NCBI RefSeq assembly: GCF_050624435.1
Contig: NC_134540.1
Coordinates: 23,214,001-23,278,000 of the forward strand
Reading direction: 5' to 3'
DNA length: 64,000 nt
Origin: Tenrec ecaudatus
Lineage: Eukaryota > Chordata > Mammalia > Afrosoricida > Tenrecidae
The notes beneath the pieces are model-generated. The model worked only from the letters and a program-made list of their open reading frames with translations. It ran no database searches and had not been told where the DNA came from. Shown here in pieces: positions 53,573 to 64,000 of this stretch. Position numbers and translations under genes: made by a program. The number at the start of each line of letters is the position of its first letter. Positions within the stretch are counted from its first letter, which is position 1.

Positions 53573-56500
53573 CTGACAGGAACAAGAAGGAGAAAACCAC
53601 ATCACACCTCGGGAGAAAATGTCAACTCGTTTATCAGTAGTAATCATAAAATTCCTAGGAACACAAAAGTTCAATGTTTAAATTCAGTTCCTCACTATGA
53701 TATCACTCGGTAACACTGCAGTGTTGGTCATGTTGAATGAGATGCTTGGGGATCACTTCCCAACTCATTTACCAAGACGGTCCCTACAGACCTGAGCTGC
53801 ACATCTAATTCCATCTACCCTCACAGAATGCTACCACTGCGCCTGCGGGAGGCCATCGGGTCAATTCTGACTCACCGTGACCTGAGCATTCAGAGCAACA
53901 CGCATTTTAAAAGGTTGGCTATGTTACAGTCACACCTAATGGTTAAAATAAAAATGGCAATTTTATTCTACATATACCGTTGACTATTGTTATTAGTTCA
54001 ACACCTTGCATTCATTAAAATTGTAGCATTTCAAGGAGCAGTAGAAACAGAAAAGAGGAAAAAAGCAAACTCACTTTGGGACACATCAGCATTTACTGAG
54101 TGATTAGAGATACCAACAACCCCAATGCTTCACCAACCAGGAAGGTTGGCAAGTGCCCTCCTGAGGTTTCCGACCGCTTCAGAGAGGTTAACGTCCACTA
54201 ATGGCAAACAGTAGTGCGGCAAGCCATGACAGAGCACCGCCCTACAAGTCTACACACCCCCCGCCAGGCTTCATGTCAGGACATCCTGCAAACTAGAATC
54301 AGAGGGGAAGAAAAACAATATGCCTTTGTTCCTTTACAAATCCAAAACAGCTTAGAAAGTACCCTCTATCATTTGTAAGTTTAAGAAAAATAATTCTAGT
54401 TTCCTGGGGGGCCTATTTCCCGTTTCTCGGAGTGAAGGTTTATCGTTTGTGATGTGTTCAACGGATTCCAACATTCCACCTGGGAAGCACCTCAATCCGT
54501 TACTCAATAGCCAGTTAATGAAAACCATAATGATCCGATCGCACCCAGAAAGTCTACCAATTACTCTGGAAGTCCATCCATCAACTACTGACCACTGCCA
54601 AGCAACGGGGGCCTGTCAGTCAGTCAGAACCAACACCTGCCTGAATCTATCCAGGGACAATGTATTCCACCATACAGGAGGGTAGTTTCCCCGTCAGAGG
54701 CTCAATGGGGACCCTGTAACACGGCTGACATGCCTCTCACCTTCCTGTGTGCCATCAAGTCAACTTCAACACAGTGGCCTGAGGTGACAAAGCAGGGACA
54801 TCCCCTACAGTTTCTGAGGCTGTCACTCTTATGAGAGCACATCTCCAGGCCTTTCCCCCAAAGAGACCATGCTCACTGTCGGCAAGTCGGCTCCAACTTC
54901 AAACATGCAGGACAGGGCAGATGTGCTCTCGTGGGAGTCCGAGACTGAGGGCTGGGACCAGGTGTTAATCCTTACCTTGAGCTAAGACACCACCATCTTT
55001 TAACCATCTCTTTCTTCTTCATTGATCAGGATGCTGCCTATTTGTCTAATTGTGAGGATTTTGGAAACCTCGTGAAAAATGCAGAGAAGTTGAAGCTGTC
55101 GAAGATTTTGTCTGGCTTGGATCCAAAATCAATGTTTATGGAAGTAGCAGCTGCAGGATCAAATGTCGTGTTGCATTAGGTAAACCTGCTGCACAAGACT
55201 TCTTTAGAGTGTTGAGAAGCAGGGATGTTACTTTGTGGGCTAGGGTACGCCCGACTCAAGCCACTGTAAATTCAATCTCCTCAAGCTTGGGAAAGTTGGA
55301 CACGGAATAGGAAGACTGAAGAATGTATGCATTGAATGGTGGTGGAGAACATTGAAAGTACCGTGGACGGCTAAAGGACAAACAAATCTATCTTGGCAGA
55401 AGTTTGTCCAGAGTGCTCCTTAGAGGCCAGGATGGGGAGACTTCATCTTACATACTTTGGGCACGTTGTCAGAGACACCAGTCCCTGTGTTGGTCAAGTG
55501 GAGGGGCCCTGACTAAAGGGGAAGGCCCTCAGGGGTTGATCTCATGGCTGCAACAAGGGGCTCAAATGGAACAACTGAGACCACAGACGGGACCAGTGTT
55601 TCCTTCTGCTGTACAGTTGCTCTGGGTCGGAAACCTCAGGAGGGCACTTGCCAACTGTCTTCTTCGTGTAAATATGCTTTTCCTCCCATATAGAGTACAA
55701 ACAAAAATAAAAACCGACACGAGGGACAAGGGAAATGAGGGAAGCAGAGGAGGGGAAAACTATTGTAAGATTTGATGAGGACTTTAATGTCAGATTACAA
55801 GGTTGACGATATGAAATGTCAATCCCGCCTAATTTACAAAAATAAAAACCCATTAAAACAAAAATGCCATCAACGGGCTTGGTGCCCTTCACAACTAAGC
55901 TTCTGTGGACCGTCTACACTTTATCTCATTACCTCGCCTTCTGAACCTTCCTTTCACTCTACGTGGCCTACCCCACTGTGCCTGCCCCTAATTCCTTCTG
56001 TTAATCAACTCTCACTCCAGAAGGTCTGTACCCCCACCTTGGCTTCCCCCCCGCCCCCCCCGACCACTCTCTCCTTGTGAAGCCCCAGGGGCTCTGCTTC
56101 CTTTCCCCGACCATGTTTCCGGGGTTCCAACCTGGCTGCTGCTTCCTCATCCTGCGCAGTCCCTGTGGCTGAACTTCCAAATGCATTCACTCTGCTTTCA
56201 TTACACAGGTACTGAGTCAGCTCGCTCTTCTACCCAGGTCAGGCTTCCACACAAGCACTGGAGATAGAGACATCCAAGATGGCTGGGTAAAGGGTGTGCT
56301 AGTCTGGCGAGAGCAGGGCAAAATGTGAAACCGTGTCATGAGATCCGGCCTGGCCGCAGTGATCAGGAAGGTTTCAATGAGGATGAAACAACGTAGTCAA
56401 GAACTAACGAATTAATGACCAGGTAGTATAACAGGAAGTGTGCCAAACAGGTTCAAGGAGGAAGCGGGGTAGTTCAAAATTCGGGAGAGCCGGTGAAGAC

Positions 56501-59500
56501 TGAGACGGAGAATGGGGAGACACAGATGGAACTGCACAGTCAAGGCCCTGTCACCGCAGGAGAGAGTTGAAAGGTCATACTGGAAGCAGATGTGAAGCCT
56601 CAACCGATGATGGTACCGCAAAAAGAAAGCAAGGGAAGAAGACAGAAACAAAAGAAATTAAAGACATACAAGTGAAAAACTCAACAGGACCTTGTGAGGT
56701 AAAGCTGAGACCATTATGCGGAAATTTAGACCAAAAGGCGGCTTTAAAACAATACGAGACAAGTTAATAAAGGATGGACGTGCCCGGAAAGTCCAATGGC
56801 AAACAGTGAGGACAGGATGGCCAGAAGGGAAGGAAAAGGCCTGAGTTCCCACACTGTACCGAGGCCAAGGGCAGAATCCAAGGGATGAAAGTAAGCCAAA
56901 AGATCAACAATGAAATTTCAGAAAACTGGGCACAAGAGAGGGAGCCCTGGTGGCGTAGTAGGTTACTTGCTGGGCTGTGAATCACAAGGTCAGCAGTTCA
57001 AAAACACCAGCTGTTTCTCAGGAGAAAGCTGAGACTTTCCATTCCCATAAACAAGTGCCGATTCCCCGTCTACAGGGTCACTAGGGGTCAGAACCGACTC
57101 CTCAGCAGAGTTTGGTTTTCAGTTCTTGATGGGACAAAGGAAAGGTCCTAAGTATTTCCAAAGAGACAAATGAACGATACTTTAAAAAAAAAACAGGGCA
57201 CTGAAATGCTTTCAGCCCTTCACTAGCAATCCAGAGATGGGATCAATGAAAGCATGTCTTCAAGTAAGGACAGGTAACTACTTCTAATCATCCAATGCCT
57301 TGAAACGTGCACTCTTCCTCAGAAAGCTACTTGAAAACGTGTTCCAGTAAACCAAGAAGGAAACTAGCACAGAAAACAGAACTCTAACCCAGTAGAGAAG
57401 CCCCTTTGTGTATGTGTGTGTACAAATAAAAATATGCAGGCACCTATATTAGAGGGCTTCCAAAAGCTCACAGAAAAATAGGATGATGGGATAATGTAAT
57501 ATTTCCACAAACCTCTGGTGTGTGTACACACACACATAAAAGCGTAAGTTTTAAAAAAAACTACAAAAAATTGAGAAGTTTAGACAGAACTATCAAAGTG
57601 AACGTTAGCTATTGTTACGAAGTTAAAGTTCTTCCAAGATGAAGAACCTGACAGCACTGTCTCCGGACATTCCGGTGATGTCCCTGGGAGGGCAGTGTCT
57701 CCCGGATCTCCCAAAGAGTCTGTGCGTTTCAATCTACAGAATGTTAAAACAGCAATGTACCCGAGGAGTCGAATCAAGTTTCTTTAAATGTTTTGAGAAA
57801 AGAAGTCTGAAGGGTCAAGATCAGGGTTTAAAGGTGGACAAAACAAGGTTTCCCAATGGAACTCTCTTAGGACAGCCTTATGACCCTCTAAGAATAAGCA
57901 GGTGCATCGTTATGATGGGAAACAAAATCTCAGTACACTATTCTGGGGCTTTTTCTCACCTGTGCACTTTTCAATTTTCTTAAAACTTCTTCATAATACG
58001 CTTCCTACTTCCCACTAACATCCTATCTCTTTCAAGAAAATCTGTCAAGATTATTCCTTCAGAGAACAGGTATCAGGCATCATCAGAACAAAAAATCACA
58101 GCATTGTGAATGAGGGGGAGTGCAGGGTGGAGACCCAAAGCCCATCTGTAGGCAACTGGACATCCCATTACAGAAGGCTCTCCGGGAGGAGACAAGCCAG
58201 TCAGGGTGCAGTGTAGCAACAATGAAACATACAACTTTCCTCTAGTTCCTAAATGCTTCCTCCCCACTCCACTACCATGATGCTAATTGTGCCTTACAAA
58301 TCCCACTAGGCCAGAGGATGTACACTGGTACACATACGAACTGGAAACACAGGGAATCCAGGGCAGATGATCTCTTCAGGACCAGTGGTGAGAGTGGGAG
58401 GGTGGAGGGACGGGAGAGTGGAAAAGGGGGAACCGATCACAAGGATCTACATATAACTTCTTCCCTGAGGGATGGACAAGAGAAAAGTGGGTGAAGGGAG
58501 ACATCGGACAGTATAAGATATGACAAAATAATAATTTATAAATTATCAAGGGTTCGTGGGGGGGCGGGCAGCAGGGAGGGAGGGAAAAACTGAGGAGCTG
58601 ATGCCAGGGGCTTAAGTGGAGAACAAATGTTTTAAGAATGATGAGGGCAATGAATGTACACATGTGCTTTACACAATTGATGCATGTATGGATTGTGATA
58701 GTTGTGAGCCCCTAATAAAATGATTTAAAAAAAAAAAAAGATTATCCCTTCAGAATGCCAAAAAAGTCACCATGACCTTCTAAGCTGATCCCTCCGCCCT
58801 GAACTTAATGGGCGGGGGAGGTCCCCGCAGAAGCGGTTCAGATGGGCGGTGCACTGTGGGTCAGTGTTAAATCTAAGACTCATTCCTAATGAGAAGTCAT
58901 TTCAGAACACCATCTCCACGAGCTTTGATCGAGCTTAAAGGACGGGTGCAAAGACCATCGCTCTGAGGTACCTCATCTTCGTGCAATGCTTTTGGCACCC
59001 AACAAGGTCGAGTCTGTAGAAGTCAAGATGCTTACTTAAAACTGAATGCCAAAGCATGCAAGATCCCCCCGTCAATGGCTAGCACATCAAATGTCCATTC
59101 TACATAGGTCTGGATTCCAGGCAGTTTCTTCATTTGTGGAGGCTGGTTAAGTCTTCCTGTACTTAGCTTACCTCTGGGGTCTTTCCAACTTTCTTAAAAT
59201 GCTTGATCCATTAAAAAAAAAACAACTCGCTTTATACAAGGCTAACTTCCTATAAACCTAATGCAACACTTCAGTGATTTTGGAAGATGTCTACTTGCGT
59301 TTTGTTAAAAATTTGTTATTAGACCTGATCTACTGTTTTATGGTACAGAAAGATCCTGGCTTTGAAGGCAGATACCTGAGGCTAATAACTCAACTGTTAC
59401 TGAGTAAACTGTCCGCAGCTGCCCACAGATTGCAGACACTTTCAACATGTTTGTTTGGGGAAACTTGTCCATGCAGTGACTGGAACTCTAGTCGCAATAC

Positions 59501-62500
59501 TTGCTTGACTTAATCTTGTGTGTGTCTCCGTGCATCAACTTATTGACCATCTCATCCGTTAGTTTGTGAAGTCTCTCTCATTTGTGCATTAACAGTGTAC
59601 ATCTGGCAGTTATGAACTGCGGTATGAGGCAAGAGTACTGCTGGTGGTGATGATTAATGTTGTGTCAACTTAGTTGTGATTCTCTGTTGTTTGGCAGCTA
59701 AGCAGTGATATCAATTAGCTGCAATGTAACAGTGCAGTTTAGCAGTTATGTAATGATGTAGTCAACCTCCGTTTTGTGATCTCAGATGGCCAGTCTTCAT
59801 GATCAAATAGTGCCTATTTTTGCATCATGATGCGGCCTTTGGAACCTAAACATGCTGTGAGATGTGTGTGTGTGTTGCATACACAAGAGATTTCAAAAAG
59901 TCTGTGGCATCCCTGACTCCCATCTGATCCTGGCCAAGGATGTGAACAGCCTGGCTAACATGCAGAAGGCACTGGACAGTGGATTGTGGCAGATGCAGTC
60001 CGGCTTAAGTTGATTAGGCTATCATTTGGTCTTCTTTATGATCCACTTAAATTTGTTCTAATTTTTAATATTTTCTGCTTTCTTTTGGAGGTTCGCATCT
60101 GCTTTACTTTGTTACTTCTTGTAAGTATGCTTGTTTGTTAATGTTTTTCTGTATACGAAACCCAGCACAGGAAACCTGAAGAGCCAGTAACTGGATTAAT
60201 GGCTCCTTGGGGGTGTGGCAGGGGCGGTTGAGGGAAATGGGGAACTTTTGAAGTTATGTGTGTATATATAACATTTTTGGAGTGCCTTGCACATCACGAT
60301 ACTGTGCAAACATCAGCTAATATTATGAGATAGTAGAAACTTAGGTTAAAGAAGAGGAAGTCTAAAAGCAGACCACCAGGATTCAAACCAGGGCAGTACG
60401 CCTTAGTAGTGATATGAAGTAGTCAGACCCGTGCTTCCAGGGTCAATCAGAGCTACAAGAGGCCAGCTATGGGATTACCAAGCGCTGGGTAAGAAGTGCC
60501 TTTCCGACTGTTTTAATTAAAGTCTTTTAAAAACCAAAGGCTACCATAATCAGCGGAACAAACGTCTCTGAAAGTGCTGGCTCTGAAGTTTATCTGCCAA
60601 ATGCACCCTGGACTCTTGTTGCCACATACCGCAAACTTCAAAATGTAAGACTACACAACAATGTGTTGGCTATAAAAACCACATTATCTTTAAAGAAAAG
60701 TACGAAAGTACATTCTGATTTCATTCCTACACAATATCAGAAACACAAACACTATTACCGTATTTACTCGAGTAGAAGCTGAGGCACCTAATTTTACTAC
60801 AAAAACTGCATTAAAAAGGAGCTGAAAACCTGGCTTATACACAAATATATACTGTATGTTTTTAAGTACTAGACCCAAAATCGTATCTTTGCAATTGAAG
60901 ATAATTTTGAAAGCAAATGAAATTCTGGGAGGCTGTTGACTCGAGCATTCTGTAAAAATACCTCATCCTTTCCCCAGAAGCCCTGGTGGCACAGTGGTCA
61001 TGTGCTGGGCTGCTACCAAGGTCAGCACTTTGAAACCACCAGCCACTTCTTAGGAGACAGCTAAGGCTGTCTACTGCCATAAAGAGCTCGGGTCTCGGAC
61101 ATTCCCACGGGCAGTTCTGCATTGTCCTACGGGGGCGCTATGAGTCAACACTGACTCGATGGCAGTGAGTCTGGTTTGCTTTGGTTCTCATCCTTTCCTG
61201 CTCCGCATACCACTATGCACTGGGCCGCTAACAGCAAGTCAGCCGCTCCAAACTGCCAGCACCTCAGTGATAGAATTATTGTATATACTCAAATATAAGC
61301 CGACCCGAGTATAAGCTGAGGTACCTAATTATTACCTGGGAAACCAGAAAAACTGATTGACTCGAGTATAAGCCTAGGGTGGGAAATGCAGGATGTGAAT
61401 TAACACAGAGACCAGAGGGGACAGACGGAGCGCAGCCACAGACACATCCTTACCAGTTCAGCTGCCGGCGTAAGTGAATCACTACGGGTGCTTCTGCGAA
61501 TTGGAGCCCTCCATGTCATAGGACGGCTCTGATTGGTTAGATGTGAGTAAACAAACATTCAAAGCCCTACAGTGTCAGCGGGGCTTTGAATGAACAGCAG
61601 AGGAACGGCAATCACCCACGAGATGTTACACCTTGCTGGGGTACCACTGATCCGTGTATAAGCCAAACCCCAGTTTTTCAGCACATTTTTTGTGAAAAAC
61701 TTGGCTTATACACGAGTATATATGGTAGTTTCAGAACCCCCTGGGGCAGTTCTACCCTGCCCTACTGGGTAGCTATGCGTCTAGAATCAACTCAGTGGTA
61801 GTAAGGTCTTTTGGAATTTGTCCAAATTTGACTTGGGTTCATCTGATGTTGATTACAAACATACGCATAGTTTAAACTTATCATATAATGCTACTTTCTT
61901 GCACATTCTCACAACGGGCAAGATGAAGAACCCCAAAGGACCAGAGCAGTAAAGTACCTGCATGTTACTGTTCTCAGAGGGGATGACACTGCTTTCTGCA
62001 AGAGGCACCATGCACATATGAGAGTGTTCGATACTGAAAGCGATTCCACTCATAAACTCAGCCACGGGGAGACTCCGATTGTGAACCACCTCCTTTAGGT
62101 GGAACGGGTCCTCGTCGGCTGTGTCCGCGGGATCTGCCATATGCACGGTGTTATTCTCCGCCTCCACCTCGACATCCTGCAAGAGCGCCAGATCTTTCTC
62201 AGAGGCGCTGGCCTGACTCTCCGTGAGAGACATGGCTGTCACCACTAAATGTGTGCCATGTGGCAAAGCACCGCTGTCCACCTGCTGCTGCTGCACCCCG
62301 GCAGCAGCATCTGCGGCTGCTATCGAGATGTCAAGGGGAGGTGTGTTCTCTTTCTCTTCATCTTCGCTGTGAGTCTCAAGGGCAAAAGGAATCCGAATCA
62401 GCGAGGCCCGATACTGAGCACCACGGCCACACATCTCCAGTCGCATGGGAGACCAGCTGTGAACTGAAGAGTGGCCATCTCGATAAGGACTTCCCATGCG

Positions 62501-62571
62501 CGGATGAGTAATCCCATGAGGAGTTGGTCTAGATGAAGCATCCGGAGAATGAAATGCAAGCTTCCTTTGTT
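53435..62571 (-). CDS. BORA: BORA, C-terminal part (last two coding exons)
   Basis: BORA binds and activates Aurora A kinase and promotes PLK1 activation at mitotic entry. The two exons at 61958-62571 and 53435-53572 join in phase and encode the last ~250 residues. They match human BORA in order: SEQRK..HSPDASS, SPMRLEM, a charged EDEEKEN block, GTHLVVTAMS, SASEKDLALLQDVE, FSIEHSHMCM and PLAESSVIP, then MDSGYTTQ. The N-terminal exons lie right of the window. The intron between is 8.4 kb. The C-terminus is shorter than in human. The gene is tail to tail with DIS3. Possible minus-strand polyadenylation signals are AATAAA at 52895-52900 and ATTAAA near 53383. Confidence 0.94.
53845..53895 (-). 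mobile_element. AfroSINE fragment
   Basis: Short minus-strand 3' piece (ggccatcgggtcaattctga) in the BORA intron. Confidence 0.55.
53896..54744. other. BORA intron, unassigned
   Basis: No exon or repeat recognised. Confidence 0.35.
54745..54960 (-). mobile_element. Two diverged AfroSINE pieces
   Basis: gtgccatcaagtcaacttc and, later, ctcactgtcggcaagtcgg mark two successive minus-strand 3' parts. Confidence 0.55.
55010..55560 (+). mobile_element. RTE-clade LINE fragment (longest copy)
   Basis: Broken frames follow the C-terminal third of RTE/BovB ORF proteins: a FVWLGSKI-like block near 55120, a SRDVTLWARV-like block near 55220 and the SYILWARCQRH block near 55450. Several stops. Confidence 0.75.
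55561..56939. other. BORA intron, unassigned
   Basis: A C-rich patch at about 56045-56065. No gene or nameable repeat. Confidence 0.35.
56940..57122 (+). mobile_element. AfroSINE, well preserved
   Basis: Starts gagccctggtggcgtagtag, the canonical head; has ggtcagcagttc (B-box region), the ggagaaag body and gtcagaaccgactcc 3' end. Confidence 0.9.
57123..58046. other. BORA intron, unassigned
   Basis: An open frame of 114 codons at 57639-57983 has no recognisable domain; the region may be an old transposon. Confidence 0.3.
58064..58737 (+). mobile_element. L1 3' UTR insertion with target duplication
   Basis: 5'-truncated L1 tail ending in aataaaatgatt and an A run. Flanked by aagattattccttcaga (58047-58063) and aagattatcccttcaga (58738-58754), one mismatch in 17, so a distinct and fairly young retrotransposition. 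Confidence 0.9.
58755..59645. other. BORA intron, unassigned
   Basis: No recognisable feature. Confidence 0.35.
59650..59830 (+). mobile_element. LTR-like fragment
   Basis: gattaatgttgtgtcaactt followed by gattctctgttgtttggcag resembles the start of the LTR-like insert at 52173. Confidence 0.45.
60290..60440 (+). mobile_element. MIR-like SINE
   Basis: Order and wording match the MIR 3' half (ttaggttaaagaagaggaag, then ccaggattcaaaccagggca). Ancient. Confidence 0.5.
60757..60855. mobile_element. Short palindromic DNA transposon (MITE-like)
   Basis: Left accgtatttactcgagtaga, right ggcttatacacaaatatata: inverted ends as at 43341. Confidence 0.65.
60976..61185 (+). mobile_element. AfroSINE
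   Basis: Full plus-strand copy: gaagccctggtggcacagtg to gactcgatggcagtgagtct. Confidence 0.85.
61205..61820 (+). mobile_element. AfroSINE split by a DNA transposon
   Basis: Head side at 61205-61277 (gccgctccaaactgccagc) and 3' side at 61728-61820 (ggggcagttctaccctgcc, then gaatcaactcagtgg) with the element at 61278-61727 between. Confidence 0.7.
61278..61727. mobile_element. Non-autonomous DNA transposon with ~27-bp inverted ends
   Basis: Left gtatatactcaaatataagc, right ggcttatacacgagtatata. Internal 400 bp includes a second ctcgagtataagccta block. No transposase. Larger relative of the ~100-bp copies at 43341 and 60757. Confidence 0.7.
61958..62571 (-). CDS. BORA: BORA penultimate coding exon
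   Basis: 614 nt; acceptor ATCTTTCAG before 62571, donor CAG|GTACTT at 61958/61957. The first two bases complete a Glu codon split with the previous exon. A Gln/Ala-rich stretch (AAADAAAGVQQQQ) looks expanded compared with human. The open frame continues past both splice sites by chance. Confidence 0.95.
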
Positions 62572-64000
62572 CTGAAAGATTGGGAGGGAGGAAAATCAGC
62601 CCTTCAAGACCATGACAATGGAAAACTACACACAGCATCCATGTTTCATGTCAGAAAAAAACCCTGGATTCCTACAAGTGTTGGGTTGTTTACTGAAGTC
62701 AGCTGTTACAAAAACAATGACAGATGTGTTTCAATAAGCAGGGTAAGGCTCCTCAAAACACCATTGCTCTGGCATCTTCCTCCTCTAAATTACACAAAGT
62801 ACTTCACTCCTAGAGGATTATTTTCTTATGTGCATAACAATACTGTTCATGTAACAAGGAAGACCCCTAGCAATCTTCTGAAAGCTACAACTTAATAGCA
62901 GAACCTGCTAAGTGTAATATATAAAAATCTACTTGTATGTTAATGTCAAATACTGCAAGCATCATTTAAAGGCAAATGAAAAACTGGCATACAGCATCTG
63001 CAACCATGAAGAACTTAACAATGACAGATCAATTTTTATAACTTTAATTAAAGTTTTAAAGAATGGGAAGCAGCAACGTGATCTTCCCAATGGTAAATAA
63101 ACATAAATAGAATTCAGCTTCCACAGATAATGTTTTTCAAAAAGGAAAAATTAAAGCCACGAGTGACTATAGGTTTAAGAACAAAAAGGAAGCTGCAGCT
63201 GACAATGTCCTCTAGAAAAACAAAGGGCCAGCAAACAATAAGGAGTTTAATATCATTAATGATCAAATTATAAAAAAACCAATGAGTCCTTTGGTAATGT
63301 GCCACATAAATAAACATTAAAACAAATGACAAAAATTTCAATTCACACATTCTTTTAGGAAAAACTTTAGCAAATTCATCAAGTCTTAAAGCCTTCACTC
63401 CGTAATTCTACTGTGTATATAAAATAGGATGTATATATAATGATAACCAGTAGTTTTGAAACAAGGAAAAATTAGGGGAAAAATGTATATATGCATCAAT
63501 AGCTAAAAACAAATGATGCAACATGAAATGGGATGTTATAATTCCTATAGATCATGTTTTAAGACTAACTGGCTAAATGAAGTATGCAAACATTATAATA
63601 TTCATAATTCTTTATGAAAAATGGTACATAATTATGTACACACGAGCATAAGTGTAAACCTGCACATATGTTGTATGCAGGAATTATGTACACATAATTT
63701 CTAAATTATGAGTTACTAGAAAAACATAATTTTACAATTTCCAAATTATTTTACTATAAATAGGCTTCTTCATTATAAGGTTTTCAAAAAAAATTAGTTT
63801 CATAAAAAAGAAAATATGCACATGTAAAAATATTCATATATACACGATGCAAATTTACCTTAAAAAATTACACACTTACATTTTCCTAAAATAGAAATAT
63901 CACCTTACTAAGGTTATAGGCAAGAAGGCACACGAAACACAACTTCCCTCCAACGCTGTCCTATAGCTTATTTGGTGTACTGCCAATCAAACCCGTTAAT
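62572..64000 (-). other. BORA: BORA intron (upstream of the penultimate exon)
   Basis: AT-rich intronic sequence to the window edge. I looked for the preceding BORA exon on the minus strand and did not find it. Confidence 0.5.

Noticed and set aside
56940-57122. tRNA-like sequence with A and B box resemblance
   Set aside because: It is the head of an AfroSINE, not a tRNA gene; the same applies to the other SINE copies.
57639-57983. 114-codon frame in the BORA intron
   Set aside because: No recognised domain or splice sites; may be an old repeat.

Overview
The window is nuclear DNA from a placental mammal of the Afrotheria, most likely a tenrec such as Echinops telfairi. Three lines of sequence evidence support this. 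Spliced exons with mammalian splice sites encode three known mammalian genes. Introns are dense with AfroSINEs (the Afrotheria-specific tRNA-derived SINE). A SPIN-type hAT transposon is present, a family known from patchy horizontal transfer that includes tenrecs among afrotherians. The species is inferred; the clade is well supported.

Gene layout matches human chromosome 13q22. PIBF1 (CEP90) runs on the minus strand, with its first coding exon at 22244-22533 and the next at 2470-2570; the rest lies left of the window. DIS3 (RRP44), the exosome nuclease, is complete on the plus strand: 21 coding exons from 24205 to 48291, 2868 nt, 955 residues by summing exon lengths. BORA, the Aurora A activator, is on the minus strand with its last two coding exons at 61958-62571 and 53435-53572; the rest lies to the right. 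PIBF1 and DIS3 are head to head around a GC-rich promoter (about 23600-24200) carrying a 32-bp tandem repeat of CCAAT boxes, plus ETS- and ZNF143-like sites. DIS3 and BORA are tail to tail.

The 19.7-kb PIBF1 intron (2571-22243) is a nest of mobile elements. It holds a class II endogenous retrovirus remnant (LTR, Lys-type primer site, RNase H and integrase) split by a 5.4-kb L1 with a 14-bp target duplication; a SPIN element; several LTRs of one family with 5-bp target duplications; and L1 fragments with an unusually long 3' UTR (about 2.5 kb) containing an internal tandem duplication. Introns of DIS3 and BORA mainly carry AfroSINEs, RTE-clade fragments, MIRs, short palindromic transposons and old L1 3' ends.

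I found no bacterial-type system, CRISPR array or novel protein-coding gene. The most interesting items are the promoter CCAAT array, the SPIN copy, the L1 3' UTR architecture, the nested retrovirus/L1 locus, a GC-AG intron in DIS3 and an apparently shortened BORA C-terminus.
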